Source: Puffinus mauretanicus
Lineage: Eukaryota > Chordata > Aves > Procellariiformes > Procellariidae
Assembly: GCA_023333565.1 (NCBI GenBank)
Contig: JAJKFH010002792.1
Location: 310,001 to 374,000 of the forward strand
Reading direction: 5' to 3'
DNA length: 64,000 nucleotides
Shown: positions 27,101 to 42,100 of the stretch, in pieces
Position numbering within the stretch: position 1 is the first letter of the stretch
How the letters are laid out: the number at the start of each line of letters is the position of its first letter
Notes under the pieces: generated by a model
Database searches by the model: none
Told to the model about the DNA's origin: nothing
The model's input: the letters and a program-made list of their open reading frames with translations, nothing else
Made by a program: the position numbers and the translations under genes

Positions 27101-30100
27101 CCCAATATGAGAAAATTCTTCTCAATCTAGCAATATGAGAGTGTATTAGAAGTGTGTGTATGTATGTATGTGGGATAAAAAATATCTTAGCAGGTACCAC
27201 TTTGTGCTTCAAATGACAGTTGCTTTTGAAATGGAATGTGGAACAAGAAAATCGTTCTCACACATCCTGAAAGTTAAAAATATATTCAAAAATCAGGTCT
27301 CACAAATCCTTAAGAAGGATGTGAATAATAATTTCACATTTATTTCAGACAATAATTCCAAATAAATCAAATGTCACACAAAACATTTGAAACCACATGA
27401 GTAACTAAAGCTAGGAAACCTCATTATTGTTATCAAAATTTGTACTTGGCATCTAGCAAAAACAATTTTTAGCCACAACTGATTAGAAATTATTGGTAGA
27501 AAACAAAAAGGCAGCTTTGCCTTCCTATTGTAAGGCATGATCCTACAATATCTGAAAATTTAAGGAGAAAGATTATAGGTATTTTTCTACTGTATTATTT
27601 TTTACACTAGAGTTCAGTGAAGATTGGTACAGTGATCACTTGTTATCATACATACAGCTCTTAGAGCCTCCTCCTTTACATTTAGTGCATCCAATTCCTG
27701 CTGTTGAACAACCAATTCCTAAAGAAGAAAAAAATGCAAAATTCAGATAAAAATTACTACTTGATGAGATTACTTTTTTGTTCTGCAACTTAGTATTACA
27801 AAATGCTGTAAAATATCTCATTGCTGCTCTTAAAAATTTAAAAGACAAAACGATGTCCAGCTTCTCCAAGTAACTCAGATATAATATCTACTTACTTTCA
27901 GCATCCAACTTTTCCAATAAAGTCTTACCATTGTTTTTAGCAGTTGGGCTGTAACCAAAAAATTGTTTGCCCTTTTTCCACTATTTTTCTTAAAATCAGT
28001 ACTGGGTGTGGAAATCATCATTTCTACTTCAGAAGTTTAAAGTCAGATTTTAAAATCTGAACTAGCCACCACAGTTTCTTCATAGTCCAGAAAGAGACAG
28101 GTAGGCCCTGACTAGTGATTCAGCTCATCCTAAAATGGCTGGGAAGCACTGGCCTCAAAAGATGCCTATCTCTCTGTACAGACTATACAGAGAAACTTCC
28201 TAAGGCTGTATGCCTGAAGCTAGATGATCCCAGAGAACCTAGAAATCTTATTGCTTTTGTTAACATTAGGATTAGTGAAGTCACAAAATTTTTACAAAGC
28301 CCAGTTCATTTTTCTGATTATTCAACGTACAACAAGAACAACAAAAATCCCCAGTCAGATTCAGCTTTGTACACAGGAAGAAAACTTTCTGCTCAAGTAA
28401 ACTAAAAAAATTGTTGGGGTTGTTTTTCCATTTTGCTTGCTTTTTACACATGATGAAACATCTAAGCACCACAGTGGCTTTTAAAATCTGCATGTCAGTC
28501 CCCAAATTTAAAAGGAAAATGATGAACGTTATTTCTTCTTAAATAAGAAATACGAAAAGACAAGGTATTTGGTTTTAGTCAATTGCTCTATTTATTTTTC
28601 AGGCACTTCTATAATTGATTAAGGTACCAGCAAGCTTTTTTATTGTATTACTCCATTCTCAAGCTCTTTAATATTGAAATTCCATGTGGAACCAATGGAA
28701 CCAGATTGAGAAACATTTTAGGTAAGTACGATGAAACAAACCAACCTGGGAGAGTTTTTCATTTGCAGCCTTCATCTCCATATATTTAGCTTGATTTTCC
28801 TGCGACATGTCTTTTATTATGTCATCTGCTACAACCTTTTCATGTTCAATATCTTCTTCTACACCTTGAATTAACTTTTCTGTGCTGTAAAAATAGAATG
28901 TTTTTGTAACTTTTACTAGTTGATGTTTATTTTAAGCACCCATTTCAAACTCTGGTGTTCCTTCAGCCTCACTGAAATGATCCTTTAACACAAAAACTCC
29001 ACAGACTCTAAAAAAAGGAGTTACCTACTTGTATCTAATCTTCTTGGAGCTGGATTAGCTACATAAACAGTCACACACGGAATGCAGAAGATGCAGAATT
29101 CTTTGCCCTTACAGTACCCACATAGTACTCTCCAACACTCCCACCCTGTCTACCTACATAACCCCCAACACTGGCAAAAGTATACTACTCCCTCTCAGTT
29201 GCTCTCAATCAGTGAAATCCTGGAATAGGAACAGGCAGTCTGAAATAAAGAAGCTGGTATGTGATTTGTGAATGCACATAAAGAAAACTATTATATAGAT
29301 ACCAGGACTTGACAGTACTGGATAACGATGATAAGACTACTTTCTTTTAGCAATGAATTGTTGGATTCCTTAAGAATGGAGAGTGGCTTCAGTGTCGTAG
29401 GCAGTGTGGAGCTTCTTAACCATGCAAGAATTAAGAAATTAGCCGTTCCTGACATTCTTGATTCATGACTTTAATCTCGTTAGGAAATCAATGGGCTGCA
29501 ACCATAAAAACTTCTCTATCACTGCAGCTATATTAAGCTACAAGCAAATGCATTAGCAGATTCAAGGAAGGCATAAAGAGTTGTTCTCACACTGTCTCAC
29601 GTAATGTCTAGTAATTTCTATGGAATTCCTGAAAGCTGAAGAGTCTATTTGAGAATATAGGTAAAGATAAAGGAAATTACCAAAAACTCCTGAGACCCTA
29701 AAGAGTATACCCTCCTTCCCTTCACAGTTCATGAAAGATTGTTTGAACTGTTTCTTTGTTTCCAGAGTGACTTCTGCTATTAAGAATGACAAAATCAGCT
29801 GGATACTTCCTTCAGGATTTATTTTTCTTCTATTTTTCGTTAATTCTTTCTGAGTTGCAAGATGCCAGGAATTTTAAATTATATAACTGACACTATCAGT
29901 TCAATGATTGCAGCCAAGAATGCCCTAAGGCTTAAAAGATGATGCAAAATAGTCTAACTGCACAAGGATAAAATCAGGGTAAGGGAACAATGAAAATTTC
30001 ATAGAAGCAGAGTAGAGCTGATGTTGGAATGGACTTCTGAAGGTCATGTAGTCCAACCCCACTACTCAAAGCACGGTCACCTAGAGCAGGTTGTCAGTGT

Positions 30101-33100
30101 CTTGTTCAGGCAGGTTTTGAGTACCTTGAAGGATGGAGACCCCACAACCTGTCTGGGCAATGTTTCGATGTTTGGCCACTCTTACAGTAAAAAGTTTTTT
30201 CTTACATTTAAATGGATTTTCCTGTTCTCCAATTTGTGGCCATTGTCTCTTGTCCTGCCCTTGGGAATCACTGAGAAGAGACCAGCTCCATTTTCTATAC
30301 TCATACCCATCAGGGATTTACTTTGATAAGATACCCACTAAGCCTTTTCTTCTAGTGATTAAACAATTCCAGCTCCCTCAGCCTGTCCTCATAGTTTTCA
30401 CCACTTCCAAGGAATTCTCAAAAGAGATTCAAAAGAGTAACCAGTCTTCCAGCTGGCTTCAAGAAAGATCTATAATTTCTAGGAAAATGAGGATGCTAAG
30501 TAGAAATTCTGTCAGGTTAGCAACCCATGCTGCGAAGATGCTTTGGGACCTGACGATGAAGAAACAAATCAAAGTGATGATCTCCCACTTTCTGTAGCAA
30601 ATTTGTCTGCCCAAGAAATACCAGACGGTTGTAACATGACATTAAATGGAACACCCTCTTGAGAGTAAAAATGGTTTGTTCAGACCCAGTCCAAGGAATG
30701 AAGCCCTCACTGTAAATACACCAGCTTATGAATGGATAATTATGTTATGCTTGGTAGTGGAAAGGAGTAATTTTTTAAGTGAAGCGTGTTCTTAAGCTAT
30801 GAGAGTAGTTTCATTCAAGACCCTCTGGAAGACATGGAACTGGGAACTGGCAGGGTGCTTTCATGATACTACTTTATTGGAAGCTCCCCATCCCTCCATC
30901 TGGGCCTATGAAAGCTGTTGCAAGGTCTCAGCAGTGACAGTTTCTCTCAAATCAAGCCCAACTGAAGAGATGACAGAATGAAAACAGAGAAATTGCAATG
31001 AAGAATTCAAGAAAATGTTAAGGTTGTTGATTTCCAGAATAAATCTCCACACTAGATGTAATTCATTCATTCTTGAGACACTGTCAGTACTGATCATAGG
31101 GAGCTTGTCTGAAGTACAAACAGAGTGCCTTTTCCTGGAGATCACTGGGGCATTTAGGGAGGGAGAGAAGAATACTGCCTGCTGCATTCCTCCCGTGTTC
31201 CAAAACACCATGTGTAAGCACCTGCCACTGTTGAGGGCAGTTGTGTCTCCAAGCTCTACTGGATTTTTCTCATGTATGCCCGAGACTGCAAGTATGCATG
31301 ACAGAGTAAGGAAAGAAAGCCTATTTTTCCAGCCCCACCGATGTAAAGTGTGTGTGGACACATTCCAGAACAGCCTCTTTACCTGAGGCAAGTCTCTTTT
31401 TGTGATATGGACTCCCGTCTAAATACTTCAAGGTGATGCAGTATGCCCTTGAGACTATAAATGTCTGACTTAGCTGTGATGCATCTTCTGTGGTAGAAAC
31501 TTTTTGACAGAAGGTTAAAAATCAGTGATTTTCTGAGAGGCAATAAAAATATCAGCAATGGCTATCACAGGAAGACAATTCACTACCACAAGTAATTTGA
31601 AGATTACTGATGAAGCTGAATCAGGGATGAGGCTTGGAAAAGCTGCAGAATGTTCTGAGATACTAAGCAAAAAATCAAAGTGGCAATAACATCAAAGAGG
31701 CATAGTGAAATAAAATGGTTTCTACAGCCACATATTCGAGAGGAATGGAGGAGAGGAGACTGAACTGTTTTGTAATTTGATGCTGTGCATTGGACAGAAT
31801 GAGGCTTAGAGAATGAGCACCAATGCAAGAAAAAATTTATTGCACATAGTGTTTGTGTATCAATATAATCCCTTTTTCAACATATAGACATGCATGCATA
31901 CAGACATACTCTCAAATCAGAGCAAGTATCATCTGTTTTTAGAATTTCTTCCTGAAATATAGCCCATGTAACAGATGTCCTTAAGTGCTTGTAATCCTTT
32001 GTAAATAATGAGTTTTATATATCACACCCTGCAGCTCCTCTGATGCCGATGTTTCCAAAACACAAGAATTTAACACAGATTTAACTAACTGCTAGAGATC
32101 TTTAGTTTAGTATGCAAATATCTTGAAATTTTCTTCATTTGATGACTGATCACATAAAAAATGCAAGTTTTTTTCTGTCTCCAGCATTTCTTTAATTGAT
32201 TATAACCCAACTTGCTCGTAAATTCCTGCTGGCATTTTAACTCAGTGCTTCCTATGTGATCTGGAACTTGACATTTGAGCACACTACTATGAGAATTCTC
32301 TATTGGCTGCAGATCCAATTAAACCCAAGATGATTATAAGAAGTTGCTCAACCTAGTCAATCTTTTGCTAAGGATTTTCTAGGTTTATTATTTTTTACAC
32401 TGCCTGCTTATTCATCAGGTACAAAGGTTGAACAAAAACAAAGTGCTGTTGCACCATATTATTTCTTGTCAGTGCACTGAAAAACCTACACATGTGTACA
32501 TATGCTGCCTCTAAGAAGCTATAGAAAGGTAAGACACTTGGCACATCTTTTTCAAAATGTAGGCAAAGATTTATTAGTGTAACTTTGTTGCCAGACTGGA
32601 AACAAATACATCTTGAGATACCTTAAAGGTTCAGGAATTACTACGAACCTTGGACACGCTAAGCTGTTAAGTAAATTGTACTTCAGTAAAAAGCCAGGGA
32701 ACAGTCCGTTTCTTCTCTGAAAAGCAGACTACCTGATTATATAAACCCCATTACTACCCCAAATTTGCCTTTTTCTTTACAAATGCAAGAAAAACAATAG
32801 GAATTACATTACTATTAAACAATAAAATCTTTAAAAGTTCACCGAGGAAAACGTTAAGAAAACGCTTCTACTTTCAAGGAAATGTCAAGGTATTACCAAT
32901 ATATTGCCAGGCTCTGTTTCTTTCCAAAGCAATTACTTTAAACAGCAATTCTTAAAGACTGGTTCTAGCAAAAAGCTAAACTGCAATTAAAATTACAGAT
33001 GCTTTCCTGTTCTTCTACTGATTATACAGGTTCCCACACACACAATGCAGGAAATCAAATTTGTAAGAAAACCCCTACCTTTTCAGCAGAAACTAAAGTA

Positions 33101-36100
33101 AAAAATAGGAACTATGTTTTTGACTTAGACACATGTAGAGTGAATTTTTACACGGGAAAAGGATTTTTCCAGTTAATGGCATGCCCTTCATTCAGACGTG
33201 TTAAATTTTTTCTTGAAGTTTTGAAAAACTTTAAAATTAACTTTCATTTTCAACTTAATTGTTATTGATTAACTTACAGACTAACTTTTAAAATAATATC
33301 TTAATATATTTTCCCCACTCTATTAAAGACAGTATTTTTCCTGAAATCTTCAAACTACAATAATACTATTAATTCTTGTTTCTAGATTGCCTGGTTAAGG
33401 CCTGCTCTGTTTCTGAACATCTTGGAAGTGGTATCTTTAAGGTCCAAGTATGCCATGAGATCCAACTGTTAACATAGTCTATATCAGGAGTTCTCAAACT
33501 GCATGTTTTCCATGCAATATAAAACTGGCTCCATCACCGCCAAGAACAATACCTAATACAGAACATAATACTACAGTGGCTGCTGCTGCTAGTATCCCTT
33601 GTCCCTGCCACTGATAATGTCTAACAAAAAGGTTTATTAACTCTTTTTGTATTTAATGTAAATTTCCAACAGCAGTAGAAATGCACGATGGATCAGAGCA
33701 GTATAAGTGGCATTTATCTTCTTCTTCTTTGCAGGGAGTTAGTAAGTTTCCAGGCTGACTCAGTTAGGTGAATGAGGTCAGTCTTCAGACACACAAATGT
33801 ATAGAAGCAATCAATTAGACTTGACCAATTTGGTCTGTGACCTCATCTACTCCATACTGATCAGCAAAGGCCTCCTGGCACTCTTTTTAAGGATTGGTGG
33901 AGTTTTTTCAAATCCGACTGCCTGCCTATGCTTAGCATTGTTTGTGCAATTGAGCTTCCTTATGTAGTTTCCCCCACTCTTCTCTGCTAAATTCAGTGAA
34001 TACTCTCTACAGCTCAAGATACAATAGGTACTTTAAACAAGTATCTTACACCTTATCTTTTGGGCCTTTTTTAATCTGGAAGACAGAAATCGGGGAAGGA
34101 GATACTGAGGTTCACTTAGCTCACGATCTTTTCTCTTCAGATGCTTAAGAAAAAGTGTAAAGATGAAGGGGTAATCTACCTTTTACATAACATTTTAATT
34201 CAAGTCTGGCATAAACAGGGACTGATTTAACATCTGACAGAGATGGTTTAACATTCCTGTTCAAAATCAGTAGATCTTGCAAATAACACCTGATTCAAAG
34301 GGGATGGATAAGTGACACTTTCTCTGAGAGAAGTTAATGTCAGTTAATGTCATTAAGTGAATATCATTTGTCAGAAAAGCTCTCCTGACTCTCAAAAAAT
34401 AAGGTTCAAATCTGTACAAAAACTCCAGCACAAGAGATTGAACCATGTTTACTTCATTCCAAAGATCAGAACAACAACTACACTTTCATAATACAGAGGT
34501 CCAAGTTTATGTCAGATGACATATGTTATATTATGGATAATAAAAAGATTAGAAGATCAATCTACTAATTAAAAATTCACAAAAATTGCTTAATAACTTG
34601 CATAAGAACATACGAAAAATCTGACCGGATAAACCAAAAATCCATCTAGTACAGTATTCTGCCTCTGTCAGTGGCAACAAAAGAAACTATTTAGGGAGAG
34701 CATACAAGCCTGAATACTTTCTACAGCTTACTCCTATCATAGTCTTCCAGTACCCACAATCGCTTTAACAGGGATATTAATGAGTACATCCCTGCCTATT
34801 TGTTTTATCCATTTATGAAACTGTTGTCTATTAACTTGTCTGATCAATCCCTTTTCTATTTGCTGATACAGTCTGCTCACTGGATTTTAGGTTTGAGTCA
34901 ATTAAGTGAAAGCTGAATGCATTAATTTTGACAACCTGTGTTTTTCCTCTTAATTTTACATTTTGTAGTATCTATGTAGAACAAAATTTATTAAATTATC
35001 ATTGAAATAACTGTATCTATTAATTTGTTAAACTACTCTACAGAAGACACTGGTATTCTGGTCTTGGTGTACAAAAGTATTGTTTTTTTGCTAGGCTCTA
35101 AACATGAAACTCTCTTGGCTTGTGATCTGGGCTGGCACACTGTTTTTGAATCCAGTCACTGCTGACTGCAACGTTACTTCTCAAACTGTAAGTTTTATAT
35201 GTATGTAAATTACCCTTATTTTTGAAAGATACACTAGAAGCTAAAGGCATTTTAAAAACTACCTTGTAAACATAAAATTCCTGAAGAAAGAAGCATATAG
35301 AGACAAATAAGAAGATGTGGTTTTCTGCACAATGGATAACTAGCTGCTGGCAGTCATTGTAAATGGGTGAATAACACCAAAACATATTTGAGATGGTTTT
35401 ATATTTCAGTCAAATCTCTTGCAAATACAGTGCCTCCTTTATCTTTTTGGAATAGACCTAAAAAACAACAGTTATTTGAATAAGGCCAACTACTACTCGA
35501 GAGATTTACTGAGGTAGCACTTGCCCAAGTCAGGTCCAAATGTATGTAAGAAATTTTGAAGTGTTTTTTTTCCAGAGGTTAATTTAATGGATTTTGTATT
35601 TATTGGGGAACGAGGGGAAGGAAGAAGTCTTGTTTAACAGTCAAGTTGGTACCATACTATTTGCTCTAACTCACTGCCTACAGGTCCAGTGCTGTATCTA
35701 CTGCTTGTTCACTTTGGGACAAACACGAAGAACAAAAAAACCACACAATGGGTATATACAGTGTAGAAAAGGCACTCCACCTACATTTGTTTTTAAATAA
35801 GCTAGCTAGACTCAAATCGGTCACAGCAGTAACAAGCTGACCATAGACTACTTATTTAGGAAGAGGGATATCACAACCACTCTGTTTCCAGTACTTAGAA
35901 TCTCCTTTAAAGCCAGTTCAAGTATCTTGACACTAAACATCATCTGCAGTAATGCATACATAGACATATAAAGAAATCTACTCTTTTCAGAAAACAAAAA
36001 CGTTTCAACATATTGAGAGTAAACACCCTCAAACCTGAAAAGACTGCAGCTATGCTAAACTTCAACCCAGAAGACCAAAATGAATTTAAGTGCTATATTT

Positions 36101-39100
36101 ATAATAAAAATATACACTAAATGTTTTGTTGAAGGTCTGCTCCAAAGATGTTTTAAAGAGTAAACATAGCTGTTTTTAAAACAAAAAAAATACATTTGAA
36201 AAAGCATGTCTGAATTAATTTTCAGTCTTGAATCCACTTCCTCTATGACACCTTCTTTCCAGATTATGTGGGAAAGGAATCCTTCTTCTATCCAGCCAAC
36301 CTTCCAAGAATTTTAAAACAGACAGCTCTACTAATTCCAAAATAGCATGCCAAACTGGTTACGTTTTGGATAATCATCACATACAGAGCTCTGCATCTCA
36401 AACAGCATTTAAGCACTAAGTGGTTCTGGAACTTCAGGTCTCTATACACTAGGAGGATTCATTCCCCTGTATCGCTAGACCACAAGTATATCAAGAAAAA
36501 CATAAATAAAACTGCATGAAGAGCAGTAGAACTTTTCCTTTAAAGTGCTGTCATTAAAAATCACAAAAGATTTTTCACGCCCTTAATAGTCATCACTGAG
36601 ACACCTTCATCACTGGACTTCCCTACAGTATTTAATTGTTATTTTCTTTTTTTCAACAGGTCACATGTGAGGAGTCTGGAAAGAACCTCTCTAATATCCC
36701 CATTAACCTTTTCCAAAATGTTACTAAATTAAGCCTCAAAAATAATAAAATCACTTTAAAAGATAGTGACAAAGACATTCTTCGAAGTTTTATTAACCTC
36801 ACTGAACTTTATCTGAATGAAAACATGATTACTGTACTGTACAATAACAGCTTCTGCAATCTGACAAAACTCGTGATTCTGGATATCAGCAACAATCATA
36901 TTAGCACAGTTCATAAAGCAGCATTTGCAGGATTAAATCAACTGTCAGTGTTGAATCTGTCCTATAACGCAATTACTCAACTCGATTCAGATGTATTTAC
37001 TTCTCTAAAAAGCCTGACAGTTTTAAATCTACAGTATAACTTTCTGAAATCTTTTCATATCAAATCATCTTTTAAATTGATTAAAACCGTTTTAGCTGGA
37101 AACCCATGGACCTGCTCCTGTGACCTCCTTGATTTACAGAAATGGCTAACTGCCTCCAATGTGACAATGGGTAAGTTTTGGTAAGAGCAGCATTTCATTC
37201 TTGTTTATATCAAACAGCCTTATCTTGTTTTTTCCTGAGCTGGATAATATCCACCATCAACTTATCTGTATTTTGCAGTAATACATTAGTTATGCATGAA
37301 AATTTTTTAGTGCCAATTAATTAGCAATATCTCATAGCTTTTCCACGGCTCACATTCACAGAAAATGAAAACAGCACTACATGTACATTCCCAAACAGCA
37401 CGGAAAAATTGTCCATCAGGATGGCGGCTATCCAACAAGCTGACTGCAAAATTGAAAAAGCTTCTTTAGAAAACACTGTAACTTTCACTGTTGCCATTAA
37501 GCTTAAAAGTAGTGCCTCACTAACAGCTCCGACTCCAAACAACATCACTGGAAGCAATGGAACACATGCAGGTAATATACTGATGTTTCGCTTTACTGCT
37601 TAAAAGCTGTTTGATTTGCTGTTCCATGATTTCATACTGTTTTGTATTCCTAGCACACTGTAATGCTTCCATAAAAGCCAGGGCTATGGAAAAAGTGTAT
37701 TTCCAGGTTTTGGTAGACCGTATACACATTATGGTGAATGTTAAGATCTACTGAGTAAGTGTTCAAAAAGGATAAACCACACCTGAATTCTCAAATGATA
37801 CTACAAGCTGATGACAAAATTTCAAAGGCTTGAAATTCAGATAATTGCCCAGATCTCTGCATAACAGAACTAGGGAAGCATCTTTAAAAAATTCAGTTAC
37901 TTCTTCCAAATTAACTGCTTTGTAGATGTAGCTGTCTTCTTAAAACGTGAAAGAGTGAGCCTATTAATTTTACTCCTGTCCTTGACTGTGTTCAGTGTAA
38001 AGGACATGGATGTGCCCATCCCACATTCTTTGAAAATTTCAGTGATAGTCTCCTTACTTTTCTTCACCTTTTGTTGTTAATTCCACCATAACTCTGTAAT
38101 ACTCTAGCTTTTCTTTTGGTAAAGTCATGGGTTTTTTTTTCTTACATGCAAATTAATGTTATTCTCCACTCTTCCATACTGAAATGCTTTACTTCTTGCT
38201 TCTGGCTAAAGCAGAAGAAATACCAATCTCCAGATACATACAAAATTGTATGCCACCACTGCCACAGACTTCTTTTGCTGTAGCAGCTATAACCTATTTT
38301 AGGACAGTGGCCAGCACACAAAACCAGCTTCTAAATAAAGACTACTGGCAACTACAGTCTATTGAAATTTTTATTATAAAAGAAATACAATTGAAAGGAT
38401 ATGCCAAACAAAAGATGTAATATTTTAGGGTGCAAACATCATCACCATACAGAAATTCAAGCCTGGGAAATAGAGTTTGAAGTCAATTATTGATTTTTTT
38501 TTCAAAAGCCCAATCTTGGAATTTATTCTATCTTTCGTATGTCCCCAGAACTTTATCTGACTTTGAAACTATTATTTAATTTTGATAAATATGCATGGTG
38601 GATTTATATTGCTGGGAAATATGAGATGTACATGCATTTTTGGTCTTAGTGATGTTTCTGACTCCCTAATAACATAGCAATAACATTCTACTAAAGCTTT
38701 GGAGATACTCAGTAATTCCCCTATCATTGTTTATTTTGTGTGTTCTCAATCCAGCTATGAAAAAATGCATACTAGAGTTCTTGCTGTATCCTCATGAAGA
38801 TGACTTTTCTTTTTTTCCTGTCTGTTCTAAAGAGTTACCACTTCTTGGCAAAAGTTGGACCTTCCTAGCAGGTGTCCTAGGGTTTGTCCTAAGCACTACG
38901 CTCCTGATTTTTACTGCTATAAAATGCCCGACATGGTATCGCTATTTGATCAGCTACAGTCACCGTCGTCTGGAAGAAAATGACTCAGAGATGTTTGAAC
39001 GGGAGTTCTCAGCTGACATGAGTTCTTCTCCTACAGTATCGGGTACAAATTATGAAGATCCCATAGTAATATTTGAGAAAATTCAGGCATTTGTGCCTGG

Positions 39101-42100
39101 GGAAGACGGATTTATTGAGGATAAATACATAGATTCTCATGTAACTGAGGAGAGTTAATGTCTTAAACAATGGATGATGAACTGACTTTTCAAAACTGTA
39201 GTATACTTATACTTCCATGTTATGCTACTTAGGTACAATACAAAATGAAGCTAAGCAATCCATCTCCCTTCATCTCATCAAATCCATAACAAGGTATTGC
39301 TGCATGGATCATGAAGCTAAAAAATGTGGTGATGTGCATGGATTAGTGTCACAAAAAATATTTCAAAACATGCAAAAAATACTCATAATCCACCTTTCAT
39401 AAAAACCTATTTTGTTATTTATGGCAGGGGCAGGGAACTTACTGTATATTGCTTAACATGAACAAGTCTTTACAAAGTAGCTTGTGAAGCTGGTATAATC
39501 ACTAATGCTTTATATGTGAAGAAGTCCAGAAAGGAAAAATAAATTCTTTAAAATGTTGAAGCAGATCACAGCCAGACTGGGGACCGAATCCAAATCAATG
39601 GTGTCACAGCTCAGTAGTCTGTTAGGCAAAACTAACACAATCAGAGGACACAGCATTTTTTTTTTCCTGAATTAGCAGAGCAAGAAACACCAACTGCTCC
39701 ATTCCCTTAAATGTGTCTACATAAAGTACAATGATAAATTATCATTACTGCATATCTAATGCTTTTATGCCTTAGTTTGCTACTGAACCAAGTTTTTCCT
39801 CTTCATATTTTCTTAACACTTAAAAATGCATTCAGGGGTAGAATAGACACATTTGCAAGCTGTTGAAAACAGCAGTATTGTTGAAAAGTGACTTATTATT
39901 AAATGGTGAATTGTTTTTTAAAAGTGCTTATTTATATATGAAATCTCATCGTTGAGATTGTTCTTACTGGCAACACGCAGGATCATATCTCTTTCTCTTG
40001 CACAGCCTAAACGAAACATGTCGGAAACTCACCCTCTCAGCCTATCACTACACAAGCCATTCTCATGGCTTACAAATTCTTACTGCAAGCATCTCACTGT
40101 CCTCATCTTCCCCTCCACACACCCTTACCTCATCGGACAGGAATCGCAGTTCTATTCCCACTTCTGCTTGCTTTCCCCACTCTGCTACTCCACAACACAA
40201 CCTCCAAAACTCAGGAACTTGACAACAGGTTGCCAAAAGACAGGAGTCTCTACTGCCACCTAACTCCTCCTGGATGACATGGTAAGTATCTCCACAGCAG
40301 TTACTCAGAAGAGTTTAATGCTGGGAACTCCAGCTGCAGCCTGGCACTGATTTATCACCTTGAAATTGCTCAGGTATCATTTGTGGCATGCATCGCCCTG
40401 TTAAGGAACTTCTGAATTAGATGGCACCTCAATTTTGCCAAGTTCAGTTATGATTTTAACAGCTTTGGAGAAGCATACACTTCATGTACTTACGCTTGTC
40501 TTTCTGTGAAAATTTTATCCACGCTCTGAGCATCTCGGTCATTCTGAACCTTTAACTTAAAAAAGAAAAAGGTATTTTTATATCATATGTAATAATAAAG
40601 ATACAGACTTTATACACAAATTCAAGTTTTCTTTAATTGAGCAAGAAGTTGCTCAGAATGCAGTAGAGGAAGGAGCAGCAGAGGCTGCCTGCTCCAGAAG
40701 TTTTTCGCAGTTGATACTGAAGAAAGACCTTCTGAAATTGCAGTCTTCCACTGGAAACCAAAGGAAGTGAGAAGGCATCTCTATGTTTGAAAAAGAAATA
40801 CAATCAAGTTTGTAACAAATCAATTCACTTACTATTACCGTGGGAGTAAAATACTGTTTAAGCCTACAAACAAAATGAAAATCTAACACTTGCAAAGCAT
40901 TCTTCTTTTTATGACACAGACATTGTGACTTTATTTTTCAATCAAATGCAGGGGAAAAAAAAATTATTTTGACCAAGAAATACCCAGGTGGTTTTTCAAG
41001 CTACCAAAATAACCTTTTCTAAAACTAGTTGCTTTTGCTTATGGACAAAGTGATCATAAAAAATGGAACATCCTTAACGCCACTCATGCCTTAATGCTTA
41101 GAGGAACACTAAATGTGTTAGAAAATAAAGAAAGAAAATAAAGGAAGAACAAAGCTCATTGATTTTGGGGTTGGTCATGTCAGAGACCTATTTAATATAT
41201 ATTACACTGGAGTCATTTAAAGGCAGAACACAAAACAGAACTAAATTTTCAGAAGACCAGGCAGCTTTACAAAGCAGTGCAGCCTAGTGAATTTGCCTTT
41301 CATAAGGCTAGTGTTCTGTGCTTCCAAGTCAAATAAAGAATATATTTTAACACTTATAATTTGGGTTGGGATGACAGCCTTCTCAAATCTAAAACACAGA
41401 AAACTACCATGGGGCTGTTATGCAACACTTCAGACAATTCTTTCACTACAAACATGTTGCCAATATTATGGTTAATTTAACTGGAAAAAACGGGTAAGTT
41501 TTAAAATTAGTGCTATGATTTTTTATATATGTCATACGTTCAAAGCACCAAGAATGTAACACACACCATTTCTCTGTTCAAACATAGCAAATATCCTAAT
41601 TCTTACCATATTGTAATCTCGAATCACTTCTGCCATATCCATATTGGTGTTAAGTATATCCACAACCTGAAATGAGACAGAATTCCAACCTGTTATTGCT
41701 CTTCTTTTTTTTAATTACACACAAAAAAATCAGACAAATAGGTAGCAACTCACAAAGCGCTCATGAAAACGCAGCAATGTTCTGTTATTGCAAATGGAAA
41801 AAACATGATTTGGGAATCCTAATAGATTACATGCAGTTTTCAGAAGTAATCATCATTATATGTAGCTGTACAAACCACACAAATATTATGCAGCAGTGAT
41901 TTCTTAAATCCGTATGCAACTGCTTCTACTAATGTATAGTACACTTTTTTTTCTTTTATATTTTCCTTAGTTTCCATCTTTTTCCTTTCCAATAACTGAA
42001 TAAAAGGCAGTACTAATCAGCATATTTTTACAGAGAAATGTCAAAAAAAAAGATGCTGAAGTAAAGCAAAAGCACTACGAAGTAAATGAGAGAAGGGAGA

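Larger units (their letters stand above)
28885..40493 (-). other. IFT74: Large IFT74 intron hosting LRRC19
   Basis: This 11.6-kb intron separates IFT74 coding exons 7 (40555-40494) and 8 (28884-28746). It contains a CR1 3' tail (29999-30415), an unexplained stretch (30430-31560), an old repeat relic (34601-34880) and the whole LRRC19 gene on the plus strand. Human LRRC19 is likewise nested in IFT74, so the arrangement is conserved. Confidence 0.93.

Noticed and set aside
33486..33510. Text 'caggagttctcaaactgcatg' resembling a hAT-type terminal repeat
   Set aside because: Too short, with no matching opposite end or target-site duplication visible.
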